DNA of 64,000 nucleotides from Hirudinaria manillensis (taxonomy: Eukaryota > Annelida > Clitellata > Hirudinida > Hirudinidae), in NCBI GenBank assembly GCA_034509925.1, contig CM067526.1, positions 7,276,501 through 7,340,500 on the forward strand, given 5' to 3'. A program made the translations under genes and the position numbers. Below, in pieces: positions 30,006-39,600 of this stretch (within the stretch, counting starts at the first letter, position 1; every line of letters starts with the position of its first letter). Under the pieces are notes generated by a model, which did not search any database, was not told where the DNA came from, and saw only the letters and a program-made list of their open reading frames with translations.

Positions 30006-31249
30006 TTACTGATCATAAATGTCTAAAATAAATGTACTTCAACTCTTTGAGACATAGGAAATAAGAATAAGAAATGCTAATGACAGTGATAACATGGCAT
30101 TAAAAAATGGTGGAACCTCCACTGCGAATGCATTTAGGTTATGGGAATCAGCAAGGTGCAATGCAAGGTGTCTTAAAGCTGATTTATATGCCTATAGCAT
30201 GACAAATACCGGTTGAACATTTTTAGCACACCGATGAGAAAGTATATGCAGCTGCTCTATTTTGGTTTAAAAAAACATGATTGTTGTTTAGATGTAGCTC
30301 AACAATATCAAAGTTCACTCATATTAGATTATGAGGACCATGTTTGAAGCTGATCCATGATGGTCGTACATATTTCTTATAGATTTTTTTAACAACACTG
30401 ATTCAGTGCTAAAACCAATTCTTGTTTAATATATTTAACATACACCTCAATTATTTTTCCAAGGTTAATTAAGCTTTAAGGTTGATTTCTTTGCTTTTGG
30501 AAAGGTTGCCCAATTTCATTCCATAATATGTAAACCACATTGCAGCTGTTTCTTGCTCTTGATGACCAGAAAGCATAAGGAGTTTCAAAGAGCTGAAATG
30601 TTTGAAGATGGGGACCTCATCTGAGGATCCCTATCAGTAAGCTTTGAGGAAATAGGTGTTGTTCTTACAACGATTACAACTTAACTGAAGAGTTCTGGGA
30701 AGATGAAGTCCCATTTGCCAGATTAATCAAATGTTGCTTACCTGTATTCAGAGATGTTCTATCATAATTTGAAAATTATTTGATTTGCCATTCATGGACA
30801 AAATCTCCTGTGAAATGCCTTTAGACTTACCTGATCCTGGAACAACATGTTCAACATGGCTTAGGCTTGGAAATGATAGAAGTACATCATATTCTTGATT
30901 TTTCTATCCCATGCACATATTCAATGTAGGGTGACTCTTGTCATCAAAGCTAAGACAAACTATTCCTTTCATTCCTCCACTGGTGAGCTTCTAGGAGTAC
31001 CTAGCAGATATCTGGTAGCATAGATTGATATCATGTCAATCATGTCAATGGTATGATTCAAAGCATTTTCAGGAGTCTGACATCCTCTGAGGCAGCATTT
31101 TGCTAACAAACTGGCATTTTGATTACCAGCATATGCCTCTCAATAGCTTCGCAAACTTCTCAAAATTTATTTTTATTTCATGAACCCCATCTAGACTAGA
31201 ATATATTGTCTATCTAACTCTTCTATATTTTCAATTTGGGGTGGACTTT
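30006..31249. other. Unassigned stretch with an RLE LINE 3' fragment
   Basis: No gene seen. A piece at 30560-30655 matches the 3' untranslated end of the RLE LINE. Confidence 0.45.
30560..30655 (+). repeat. RLE LINE 3' UTR fragment
   Basis: GGAGTTTCAAAGAGCTGAAA and the following GAGGATCCCTATCAG match the 3' ends at about 35425-35500 and 42465-42550. Either an extremely 5'-truncated copy or a SINE sharing this tail. Confidence 0.6.
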
Positions 31250-31550
31250 CATCTCTATCCTTTTGAAATGTATTCCATGCTCTATTCGTTTGAAAGAGAA
31301 TTGCATTTACTCATTTTTTTATTGTGCCAGACTCAAATTTTGCAGTTGTTTTCCACTTTTCAATTTCCAAATTGGGTGGGTTTTCCTCAGTTGGAAATAA
31401 CCGTTTTCCTAGTTGTATTGATCATTCTGAAAATCCATCCAATTACAGGAATCTTTCATTCAATTGGGCATTTACAGTAGCTTCTATGTTTAATTCCAGC
31501 ATCAACACACATGTGTGAAAAAATATTAAAAAGATTGCCAAAACCTTAAC
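31250..31550. repeat. Dispersed repeat R, copy 2
   Basis: Partner of 22470-22770. Same orientation and no obvious coding capacity. Confidence 0.6.
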
Positions 31551-32303
31551 ATTTTGAGGATTTCTTTTTATTCCAGAGTATAAAGGTGTTTCCCTTCTCA
31601 ATTACCTTCCTAACTGCTTTCACTATGTTAATGTAACAAATGCAAATGTGGGTATGATAACAGTGTCATATAACTTGATTATATCAGTGGTTTTATGTTG
31701 TCGATGGTAATATCAAGGTGTCCTTCAGCAAAATGTCTTCGCCAGCTTATTGCACATTTGTAATACTAGTTCCTACATCAAACCAAAAGTTGAATATTGA
31801 CTTTTGCTTCTTGTATTAGTATAATAGTATGCTCCGCGAGGGCTCCGCCGTCCGAAAAACCGTCAAAGTCGCCATTGCGAAGGTGCGGGTAGCTAAAACG
31901 CCGGACGACACCGGACCGGAGTCACACCACAGTTCCGTGTGTGTCCGAGCCTCATGCCCAGGACAAGACCCCCCCCCCCCGAAAGCTAGGATCAGGTTCC
32001 CTCGAGGAAGCGATAAGGAAAGCTGGTCAGGACTGGATGAGGAGCTGAAGCGAGGGTTGAAGAAAGTCCTGAAGGATGGATCAGTGAAGTCCTTCAGCGA
32101 CTTCATTTAAGACAAATGTGTCGGAAAGTTTGGGGTCATCCCTGCAAAGGAACCTCAGAAGGTGTATGAATCCAGGCGACAGGCGACAGCGCGACATTAA
32201 CCGCCTAAAGGGCGAGAAAAAGGCGCTCCGCCGGCGGTGGAAAGTGGCCAACTAAGATGAGAGAGAAGGACTCTCCGTCCTATGGGAGGACGTTAAAAGA
32301 CAT

Positions 32304-33090
32304 GTGAGGGACTTGCGCGGAGCTGAAAGAGCGCGGAAGAGGAAGTACGAGAGGAGGAGAGCTATGAGAAGCTTCTTCAGCGATCCCTATAAGTATGGGA
32401 GATCGCTGTTAGATCCTCCAAAATCGGGTGTGCTTACTGTAGAGCAAGAAAAACTGGAGAAACACTTAGTGAGAACCTATAGTGACCTCCTCCAGCACGA
32501 AGCTCTTCAGGAAAGGCTGGACATTCCGGCGGCGCCGCTGCCAGCCAGCCCCTTTTGTATGGCGTCTCCATCACTCGAGGAGGTGAGAAGAATCGTTAGA
32601 AAAGCGAGAAACCGCTCAGCGCCAGGACCCAATGGAGTTCCATATCTCCTGTACAAGAGATGCCCCAAGACACTGTATCTGCTGTATTCCCTCGTCGAGG
32701 GGGCGTAGTCTTCCGCCACGATCCACGATGAATGGAAAAAGGCAGAGGTCATCTATATTCCATAGGAGAAAGACACCAGGGATCTGAATCAATTCAGATT
32801 CATATCACTGCTGAATGTAGAGGGGAAGATATTCTTCTCCATAATGGCATCGAGGCTCACAGAGTTTGTGATGGCTAACCATTACGTTGACATATCTGTC
32901 CAAAAGGGAGGAGTTCCAGGTGTACCTGGTTGCATCGAACATGATATGGGAGGCGATCCAGAGAGCCAGGAGGGGCCGGTTAAGTCTGTACGTAGTGTGG
33001 CTGGACCTAGCAAACGCATATGGGTCGGTGCCTCATCAACTCCTGTGGAAGACGTTGGCCCGTTATCCATATCCTCCAGGAATATTTTAA
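32304..33090 (+). pseudogene. RLE LINE: N-terminal RT segment
   Basis: Frames 32304-32708 and 32843-33090 together give YERRRAMRSFFSDPYKYGRS, RNRSAPGPNGVPYLLYKRCP, then after two stops FRFISLLNVEGKIFFSIMAS, RGRLSLYVVWLDLANAYGSV and PHQLLWKTL. These are RT motifs 0 to A, with the first catalytic Asp in WLDLANAYG. Two in-frame stops and one frameshift make it non-functional. Confidence 0.8.
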
Positions 33091-33934
33091 CGGGTTCATG
33101 ATGCGTTTCTCCACCCAAGCGTACACGACGAAATGGGTTCCTCTGGAGGTCGGGATAGCCATGGGGTGTGAGATCTCTCCGACCTTGTTCGTACTGGAGA
33201 TGCAGATCCTACTGAAGGCAGTTGGGTCCGACATTCCAGAGGCGCACATTGGTAAGGGTGTGTACATGCCTCCAATAAAGGCATTCATGGACGACACCAC
33301 CCTGATTATGAATAGGAAGCGAATCGTTCAGGAAACCCTAGACAAGCTGGACGACTTGCTAGGATGGTGTCGTATGGCCTTCAAACCTGCGAAGTCCAGG
33401 AGTCTCTCTTTGGTTAGAGGGAAAATTTGCAGGGACGCGTTCTTCGAGGTGGCGGGACAACGAATCCCCACAGTATCCGAGGAGCCTGTGAAGAGCCTAG
33501 GAAGGATGTTTGACGAATCGCTCATCGACAAGAGCATGAAGAACGCCATAGTCACGCAAACCAGTAAGGGGCTGCAAGCGATCGAGGCGGCGCCGCTCCA
33601 GGGTCGTTTCAAAGTGTGGCCTTTGCAGTCTGTGCTCCTGCCCAGATTCCTTAGGCCTTTGACCATCTATGAGATTGGTCTATCGGCGGTCGAGGGGTTA
33701 GAGCGGAAAGTCAACCGGCACACCAGGACATGGTTGGGTTTACCTCCAGCATTGTCGTCGCTTGCCCTCTACAGCAGGAGCGCGAGCCTTAGACTGCCAC
33801 TTAGGTCCATCGTGGAGGAGTACAAACTCTCCAAAATCCGAACGCAGTGGATGCTCAATAACTCCGCGGACAACAGGATCCGCGAAGTTAATCCACTGCT
33901 CAGATCTGGAAAGAAGTTCCGAGCGCAGAAATAG
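33020..33934 (+). pseudogene. RLE LINE: RT palm and thumb
   Basis: A 304-codon open piece. Residues 45-60 (GIAMGCEISPTLFVLE) are RT motif B. FMDDTTLI at 89-96 is the catalytic xxDD box. WCRMAFKPAKSRSL follows as motif D. The thumb region contains PLQGRFKVWPLQSVLLPRFL and EIGLSAVEGLERKVN. The catalytic Asp pair is intact although the element as a whole is broken. Confidence 0.85.
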
Positions 33935-33958
33935 ATCGACGAGTCAGTAAATGTACTG

Positions 33959-34492
33959 GTGTTCGAAGAAGTAAGAGGTCCTATCCAGACAGACCGTCAC
34001 GCAGTGGGATGGAACCACTTCCAAAAATGGTCCCAGGCCAGCTCATCGACTAGAGGTGCGATGATTGGGCAGGAGAGGAGGCAGAAAGAAGAACAAGATC
34101 GAGTCACAAAGGCCGTACAGTTAGCACAACAGGGTAAGTGGACAACTTGGGAGGATGTGATCCAACGGTCCCTTACCTGGAGCGATTTATGGATGTTGTC
34201 CCCGCTCCGGCTGGCCTTTGCGGTAAGATCGATTTATGATCAGTTGCCTTTCAAGGACAATTTAAGGAGGTATGGGTTAATAGAAGACGCCAAATGTGGA
34301 CTCTGCGACGGAGCCGAGACATTGCATCATATGCTCAGCAACTGCACATACGCCCTTGCCCATGGTCGGTATACGTGGCGACACAATCAGGTCCTTCGAG
34401 AAGTGTGTGAGACCACCAAAGCAGCAGTAACCAGAGCAAAATCGCGCGCAATCTCCAAGCAGCGGAAGATTTACTTCCTGCGCGAGGGCTGA
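33959..34492 (+). pseudogene. RLE LINE: CCHC zinc-finger region
   Basis: A 177-codon piece in which CGLCDGAETLHHMLSNC forms a CX2CX7HX4C motif, followed by ALAHGRYTWRHNQVL. In R2-type proteins this motif lies between RT and endonuclease and helps DNA binding. One frame change separates it from the RT piece. Confidence 0.85.
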
Positions 34493-34582
34493 GCACACCT
34501 CTGTAGAAAGCGATGTAAAACGCCAAGAAAGGACATCCTTGCAGAGACAAACGATTGGACAGTCGCAGCCGACTTTGAAGGA

Positions 34583-34900
34583 ATGAGGCACTATCCCCAG
34601 GTGCTGATTGAGAGTGGCAAGAGGCCGGATATGGTGTTGATGTCACCGTCGTCAGATGCCATCATTTTGGTGGAGTTGACGGTCCCATGGGAGGACAGAA
34701 TGCAATACTGCAATGCGCTGAAAGCATGCAGATCTGGCGGTGGACCTCTTCCCAAAAGAAGTTGGCGCAAGGGGGATTGTCGGCAAGTCGACATACGCAT
34801 TCCTCACGAAAATAGGCCTATCTAGCCGAGAAAGAACGAAGACGATGACAAAGATGTCTGAATCGGCGGAGGCAGCTTCGTTCTGGATCTGGCAAATGAG
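34583..34900 (+). pseudogene. RLE LINE: restriction-like endonuclease
   Basis: Contains GKRPDMVLMSPSSDAIILVE then LTVPWEDRMQYCNALKACR. The PD at the start and the acidic residue before LTVPW suit a PD-(D/E)XK nuclease. A frameshift occurs near 34740 (LFPKEVGARGIVGKSTYAFL continues in the next frame). The same block is recognisable in three other copies in the window and just missed in 41820-42566. Confidence 0.8.
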
Positions 34901-34912
34901 AGGCAAGGAAAC

Positions 34913-35018
34913 ATCTTTTTTTTTTTCTTTTTTTTTTGAGGTTTATGAGTTTATTCCTTCATTAACACAAAAAACTGAAAAGAGCAGCAAAAAAAATAAA
35001 ACTCAAAGGGCCAGCCTT
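34913..35018 (-). mobile_element. Short poly(A)-tailed insertion nested in the RLE LINE
   Basis: Compared with 42030-42065, this copy has about 100 extra bases. They begin with a T-rich run on the plus strand and read GGAATAAACTCATAAACCTC before the A-tail on the minus strand. That is the look of a LINE or SINE 3' end inserted in the opposite orientation. Family unknown. Confidence 0.55.
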
Positions 35019-35510
35019 CGGATGCCACAGCGAAAGGACCGGAGAAAGCTGCCGATCTCCGGTCAGATTAAATCCACCTAAGTAATTCATCGCCCGAGAG
35101 GCGCGGAGCCGGTGACGGAAATGTCTGTTACCGCGCGCCGCTGCAAAGAAAATTTAAAGCCCAAATCGATACTGTTGGGCGGCAGGGATGACGGAAAGAC
35201 GGCCACTGAGAATCGTAGGGGCTAGGTGGCGTCGCTTCAGCGAGTTAGTGCAGCGACGAAAGAAGCCAACGAGAGCTTTCTGTAGTCGCTCCAGTCCGGC
35301 ACGCGATGGCATAAAGAGGCCAATGAGAGCCTTCCAAAGCCTAAGCTTTTGAGTCCGCACATGGAAACCGACAGGGACATCCGGCTGATCACCGGATGGG
35401 GCCCACCCCCGGAGAACGTCAGGGGTTTCAAAGGGCCGAAACGTTCGAAGATGGGGGGCCTTCTCTGAGGATCCCTGTCAGAAAGCTCCGAGGAGGAGTT
35501 TCTAGCATCA

Positions 35511-36372
35511 TAAATATTTACTTTTAAGATAACATGGATTAAAATTTCATTCAAACATACTTTGATATACAAGCCCACTTTCAACAGTAGAAATACTGTT
35601 GTAACCCCGGGGATTCACAAACTAATTAATGTGAGGTAAAGTTTATTTAAGTTAATAATTACATTATTAACGCTCAAGACCGTCTTTCATGTCGAAAGAC
35701 TCTGAATATTGATCGGCTTAATAATAAAGTTAACCAATCATAATATAAATTTAATTTTTTAATTATAGACCCATGTTTACAACTTTACTAATTTTTTCCA
35801 CAATGTTTACTAAATACAGGTAGTTTAAATAAGTCGAGATTCCAATCAATCACTTGATCCGAATTTCTCGAACTTTTATTACAATTTTGTAAAAAAAAAA
35901 GTTCAAGAGGCTCATTGGCCAGTTTCGACTCGAGTGTCATCGTCAGGGGCTGAAGGACTCCGGAGAACTCTCGGGCAGTATTAAAAACTCATGAATGTAC
36001 TAATCTGACCGTAAAGCATGGTCTAGATTAAGGCATTAGTAATCAAACTTACTTTCTAATTTCACGTTCCAGCGAATGAAAATAATTTGAAATCCCATTA
36101 AGGTTTTCCAGCTCTTCTTGATGAACTGCATTTAGTATTGATAAAAATATTGTGGATATTAGTGGTATATTTCATACATATACAATATCTCGCTTAATAT
36201 TTTAATTTTAACACTTTTATTGAAGTTTTGATCTGCCGTCTGAGAGATTGTTACAAATACAAATCTCATATTCTTACAGATTTACATTTGTAGGAATTAA
36301 CCCTAAGCTAATCAGCTTAGCAAGGTTTTAAAAGGGTCCCTAACACTGTCTTTTATAAATTGCTAGCGTACT
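35511..36372. other. Spacer with an LTR remnant
   Basis: No gene seen. Includes the LTR remnant at 35597-35760 and a short GC-rich repeat piece at 35910-35990. The latter contains CTGACGATGACACTCGAGTC and GAAAC on the minus strand. Confidence 0.45.
35597..35760 (-). repeat. LTR remnant, third family of the SAP-Gag lineage
   Basis: Begins TGTTGTAACCCCGGGG on the plus strand, which is the inverted 3' end of an LTR like those of A to C, and is preceded by ATAC. The other end is lost in AT-rich sequence. It shares ends with, but differs inside from, the 221-bp and 299-bp LTRs. Confidence 0.6.
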
Positions 36373-36608
36373 TTAATAAAATGTGTTTAAATCATCGAGT
36401 AACAATCCGTTTAATATTTTGGAGGCAATTAGACTTTTTTTTACAATTACTTTACTAATCCTTATATCAACAAATGACCAATGAATGATTTTACCCGTGT
36501 AGGTATTCCTCTTAAAATTCTTTAAAATAATCGTCAATGATAATGCTATTGCAGAAATTATGCCAAGAATAGAAAAAACTAAATTTGTCCGATTGATAAG
36601 AGGTTCGT
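36373..36608 (-). CDS. FN3 protein exon: transmembrane helix and cytoplasmic tail
   Basis: Acceptor TTTTAATTTCAG on the minus strand, phase 1. Encodes DEPLINRTN, a 20-residue hydrophobic segment, basic KNFKRN just inside, and a tail ending LLLDDLNTFY then stop. The Asn in NRT is a possible glycosylation site outside the membrane. Confidence 0.8.
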
Positions 36609-39600
36609 CTGAAATTAAAAAAAAAAATAAATTGTTAAAGAAATAATCAAGATAATCAACCGTTAATATATAATTAATGACCTTGGAAATAAATGACACT
36701 TGAACTTGATCGAACTACACTCTTTAAGTTGGTTACCATGACTCTAACTTTGTATGATCCAAACGGCAAACCGTTTAATACTATCCATGACTTATCTGAT
36801 TCAGGCATAGACTGCAAGTACTTGTTGTCATTGGAATTTTCTATATATAGAAAAATACTATGCAAAAATGTCCAAAATCAAATGCAAAATAAATCTAGTT
36901 AAGATAAATTTAAGTTGAAGTCTCCATCTTACCTTGCTTATATTCTATATAATAATAACATCCGCCATTAATAAATGTACTGCCTTTATAAGACCAACTA
37001 ATGTTCACTCTCTTTTGTGATGTATCTATTTCCTCAATAACAGGAATTGATAAAGCTACATTAAAATAAAAAGTCATAATAATAAACTCAATATTTTTTG
37101 GGTTCTCTTTCTATTTAGATATCACTAATAATTGAGAAATTTAGAATTTATTTAAATTTTTATAACTTACAAGTGTTCGGTAAAGTAGTGACTACTACCG
37201 TGCTTCCTTCACTTCTATCCGCTGATGCTAACACATAAATTGCTATCGAATATGTTGTATTTTCAACCAAGTTACATATCTTGCAACGATTTTTGTCGGT
37301 ATGCAATTTAGTTTTTGTTGACGAGTAGAACGTTTCATCTGCTATAATGAATGAAAAGGAATGATCGGTTAGTCAAAAAAAAAACGAAAATTAAAATCTT
37401 TTTATTCTTCCACTCGTGCTCTCACTGTACAATGTTGTAAGAATTAATTGTGCGTATTTTTATGGCAATATTACAACATTTAGAGGTTGTATTGTTAAAA
37501 AATGATAAATGTTAGTAATAATAATTTTTTTTTTGTAAGGCGCCATATGCACTGCATCAGAATCGCCTTGATTCTATGCCTCTATTGTGGATTTCCTGAA
37601 GATGTGGGTCTTCATATAGCGCTTGAAGAGCTGATCCGAATAAGGGCCCTAAATATTTAGCTGAGGCTTTATGTTTGTAGCTTTTGAAATCTTTTGAGGG
37701 TTGAATAAGATGTGTACATTTTTTCGAATAACTTCTCAAGTAATGCCAAATTCGGAATTAATAAGTGAGCTATGGTATTGCATACTTGTGCCAAATATCG
37801 TTTGTATTGAATAAACAAGTTTTCGCGTGAGCCCACGAGTTCATCAAAACGTCCAAAATACGCCAGGAAAAGATTATATATTTTTGACAAATTCAATTTG
37901 CGCTTAGTTATTAAATTATTAAGTAACAAAAAGTAACATTTTAAATTTGGTTCAAAGAACGTTTTTAGTAATTAATGACGTGTCCTTTATTTTCTAAAAG
38001 TTTATATTTATTTTTCAGTGATTTAATGAGTGTTTCTAGACATTTTTTTCAGGCCATTCCATGTTCTCATTATGACCTCTTCAAGCTCTTTCTTTTTTGT
38101 ATGCTTTTCCACCTCATATACTTCTTTATCAATCGTCCCCAAATATTTTCAAATGGGTCTGGCGATAAGCCTTATCATATTATGCTGGCCAACTCCGTGA
38201 TTTTACTTTTCCTGGAAAAACTTTTTCGTCAACTTTTAGACATTTATTGAAATGTTATCTTGTCGAAACATCCAGAATTGCTATTACCAAACGGTTGCAG
38301 AAAACTAACCATTTCAACTCGGACTTATTATAGAAGTTTTGTTTTCCCTATAGCAATGCCAGAATTAGTTTTACTTTTCAATGAAATTTCTCCCCAGATC
38401 ACGAGAGATCCTTCACCCTGCTGACTTCAAAAATAGGTATTCTTTTCCAGATTTAAATTATAGCAATAACGGCAGCCATCCGATCCCTCTAATCAAATAT
38501 TTTTCTCATAGAAGGAAAAGTTATTTGGTTCAGCCACAAAGTCAACCATATCCTTGGCAACACATACTTTTCTTTGAGAGGCAGGACCTTCAAACATCTT
38601 TCATACTCGGTTTTTTTTTTATTTTGTTGAAATAATCTCAGATTGTCTTTTCACGCATAAATAAGTTCAAGCTTGTTTTGTCGAGAGATTTTCTTTGAAA
38701 GCTTGCTGGAGGAATTTTCATTTAAATTTGGCATGAGTTTTTTTTTGTCTTCCCCTGACTTATTTATCCTATAGCCTTCTGGATTTTGTAAAACAACTAG
38801 AAACAGCTAAGATACTTCTGGAATTGCTCGATAATGTTCTAAGCAGAAATTTTCTGATTCAAAGACCAGAGCTTTTCTTTTCTCTGACGAATCCACTTCG
38901 TCTACCTATGTTAAAAAATACGATTTCTTGTTCAGATACAGTAAAACCTTTGAATTGGAGCACACGAAGTAAGGAAAACCTGTCCTTAGGGCCACTTGTT
39001 TTTAGAAAAGATTTTTTATCAATACAATTTGACGCTTATTTACACTGTACCTGTCAAACTTGACTAAGAGCATGCCTCAAATGGTACCGTAACTGTAAAT
39101 AGGGATGTTTACTTTTTCCGAATATTCCTTAAATGCTTTAAATTTGTAGATTTTTGAAAAGCATGTTTGATCTTTGGTTTTGATTTGTTCCAACTCCTTT
39201 ATCTTTCAATCTTTGTGTTTATTTTTTCGTTATTGGTATATTATAATAAAAGGGAAGCGTTTAAAAGTTTTGAAAAGGGCAATTCTATCTCAAAACTCTC
39301 CAAAGACTTCGGAGTTAATAGGCACCAAATATCAAACATTATAATGAAGAATGTAATGGGAAGAAATGGAAACGTAGAACAAGAGAGTCAAAGACATGAA
39401 ATGTTTATATAGTGATGTAAATAAGAGAGTCTTTGAATGGTTCTGCTCTGCCAGATCAAAGAATCTGCCTGCAAACTGGTCCTTTAGTTGGGCCACAGCA
39501 AATTTACTGCCAGCCATGGATGGCTTGAGTCATTTAACAAATGAAACTACATTCAGTTTTGCATTTTGAGTGGAGAAATCAGTGAAGTTCCATTAGAAAC

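Larger units (their letters stand above)
31829..35510 (+). mobile_element. RLE-encoding non-LTR retrotransposon (R2/NeSL/Hero type), degenerate
   Basis: The longest copy in the window. Order is an N-terminal basic region (31829-32290), early RT (32304-32708), RT palm and thumb (32843-33934), CCHC motif (about 34290-34340), restriction-like endonuclease (34583-34830) and 3' UTR to about 35510. In-frame stops occur at about 32106, 32706 and 32764, with frame changes near 32840, 33050, 33935 and 34490. LINEs of this type nick DNA with a C-terminal PD-(D/E)XK enzyme rather than an APE endonuclease and often choose specific targets. The element is GC-rich in AT-rich DNA. A separate 100-base insertion sits at about 34913-35018. 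Confidence 0.85.

Noticed and set aside
32507..33300. Minus-strand frames inside the RLE LINE
   Set aside because: They are shadows of the GC-rich plus-strand RT coding sequence.
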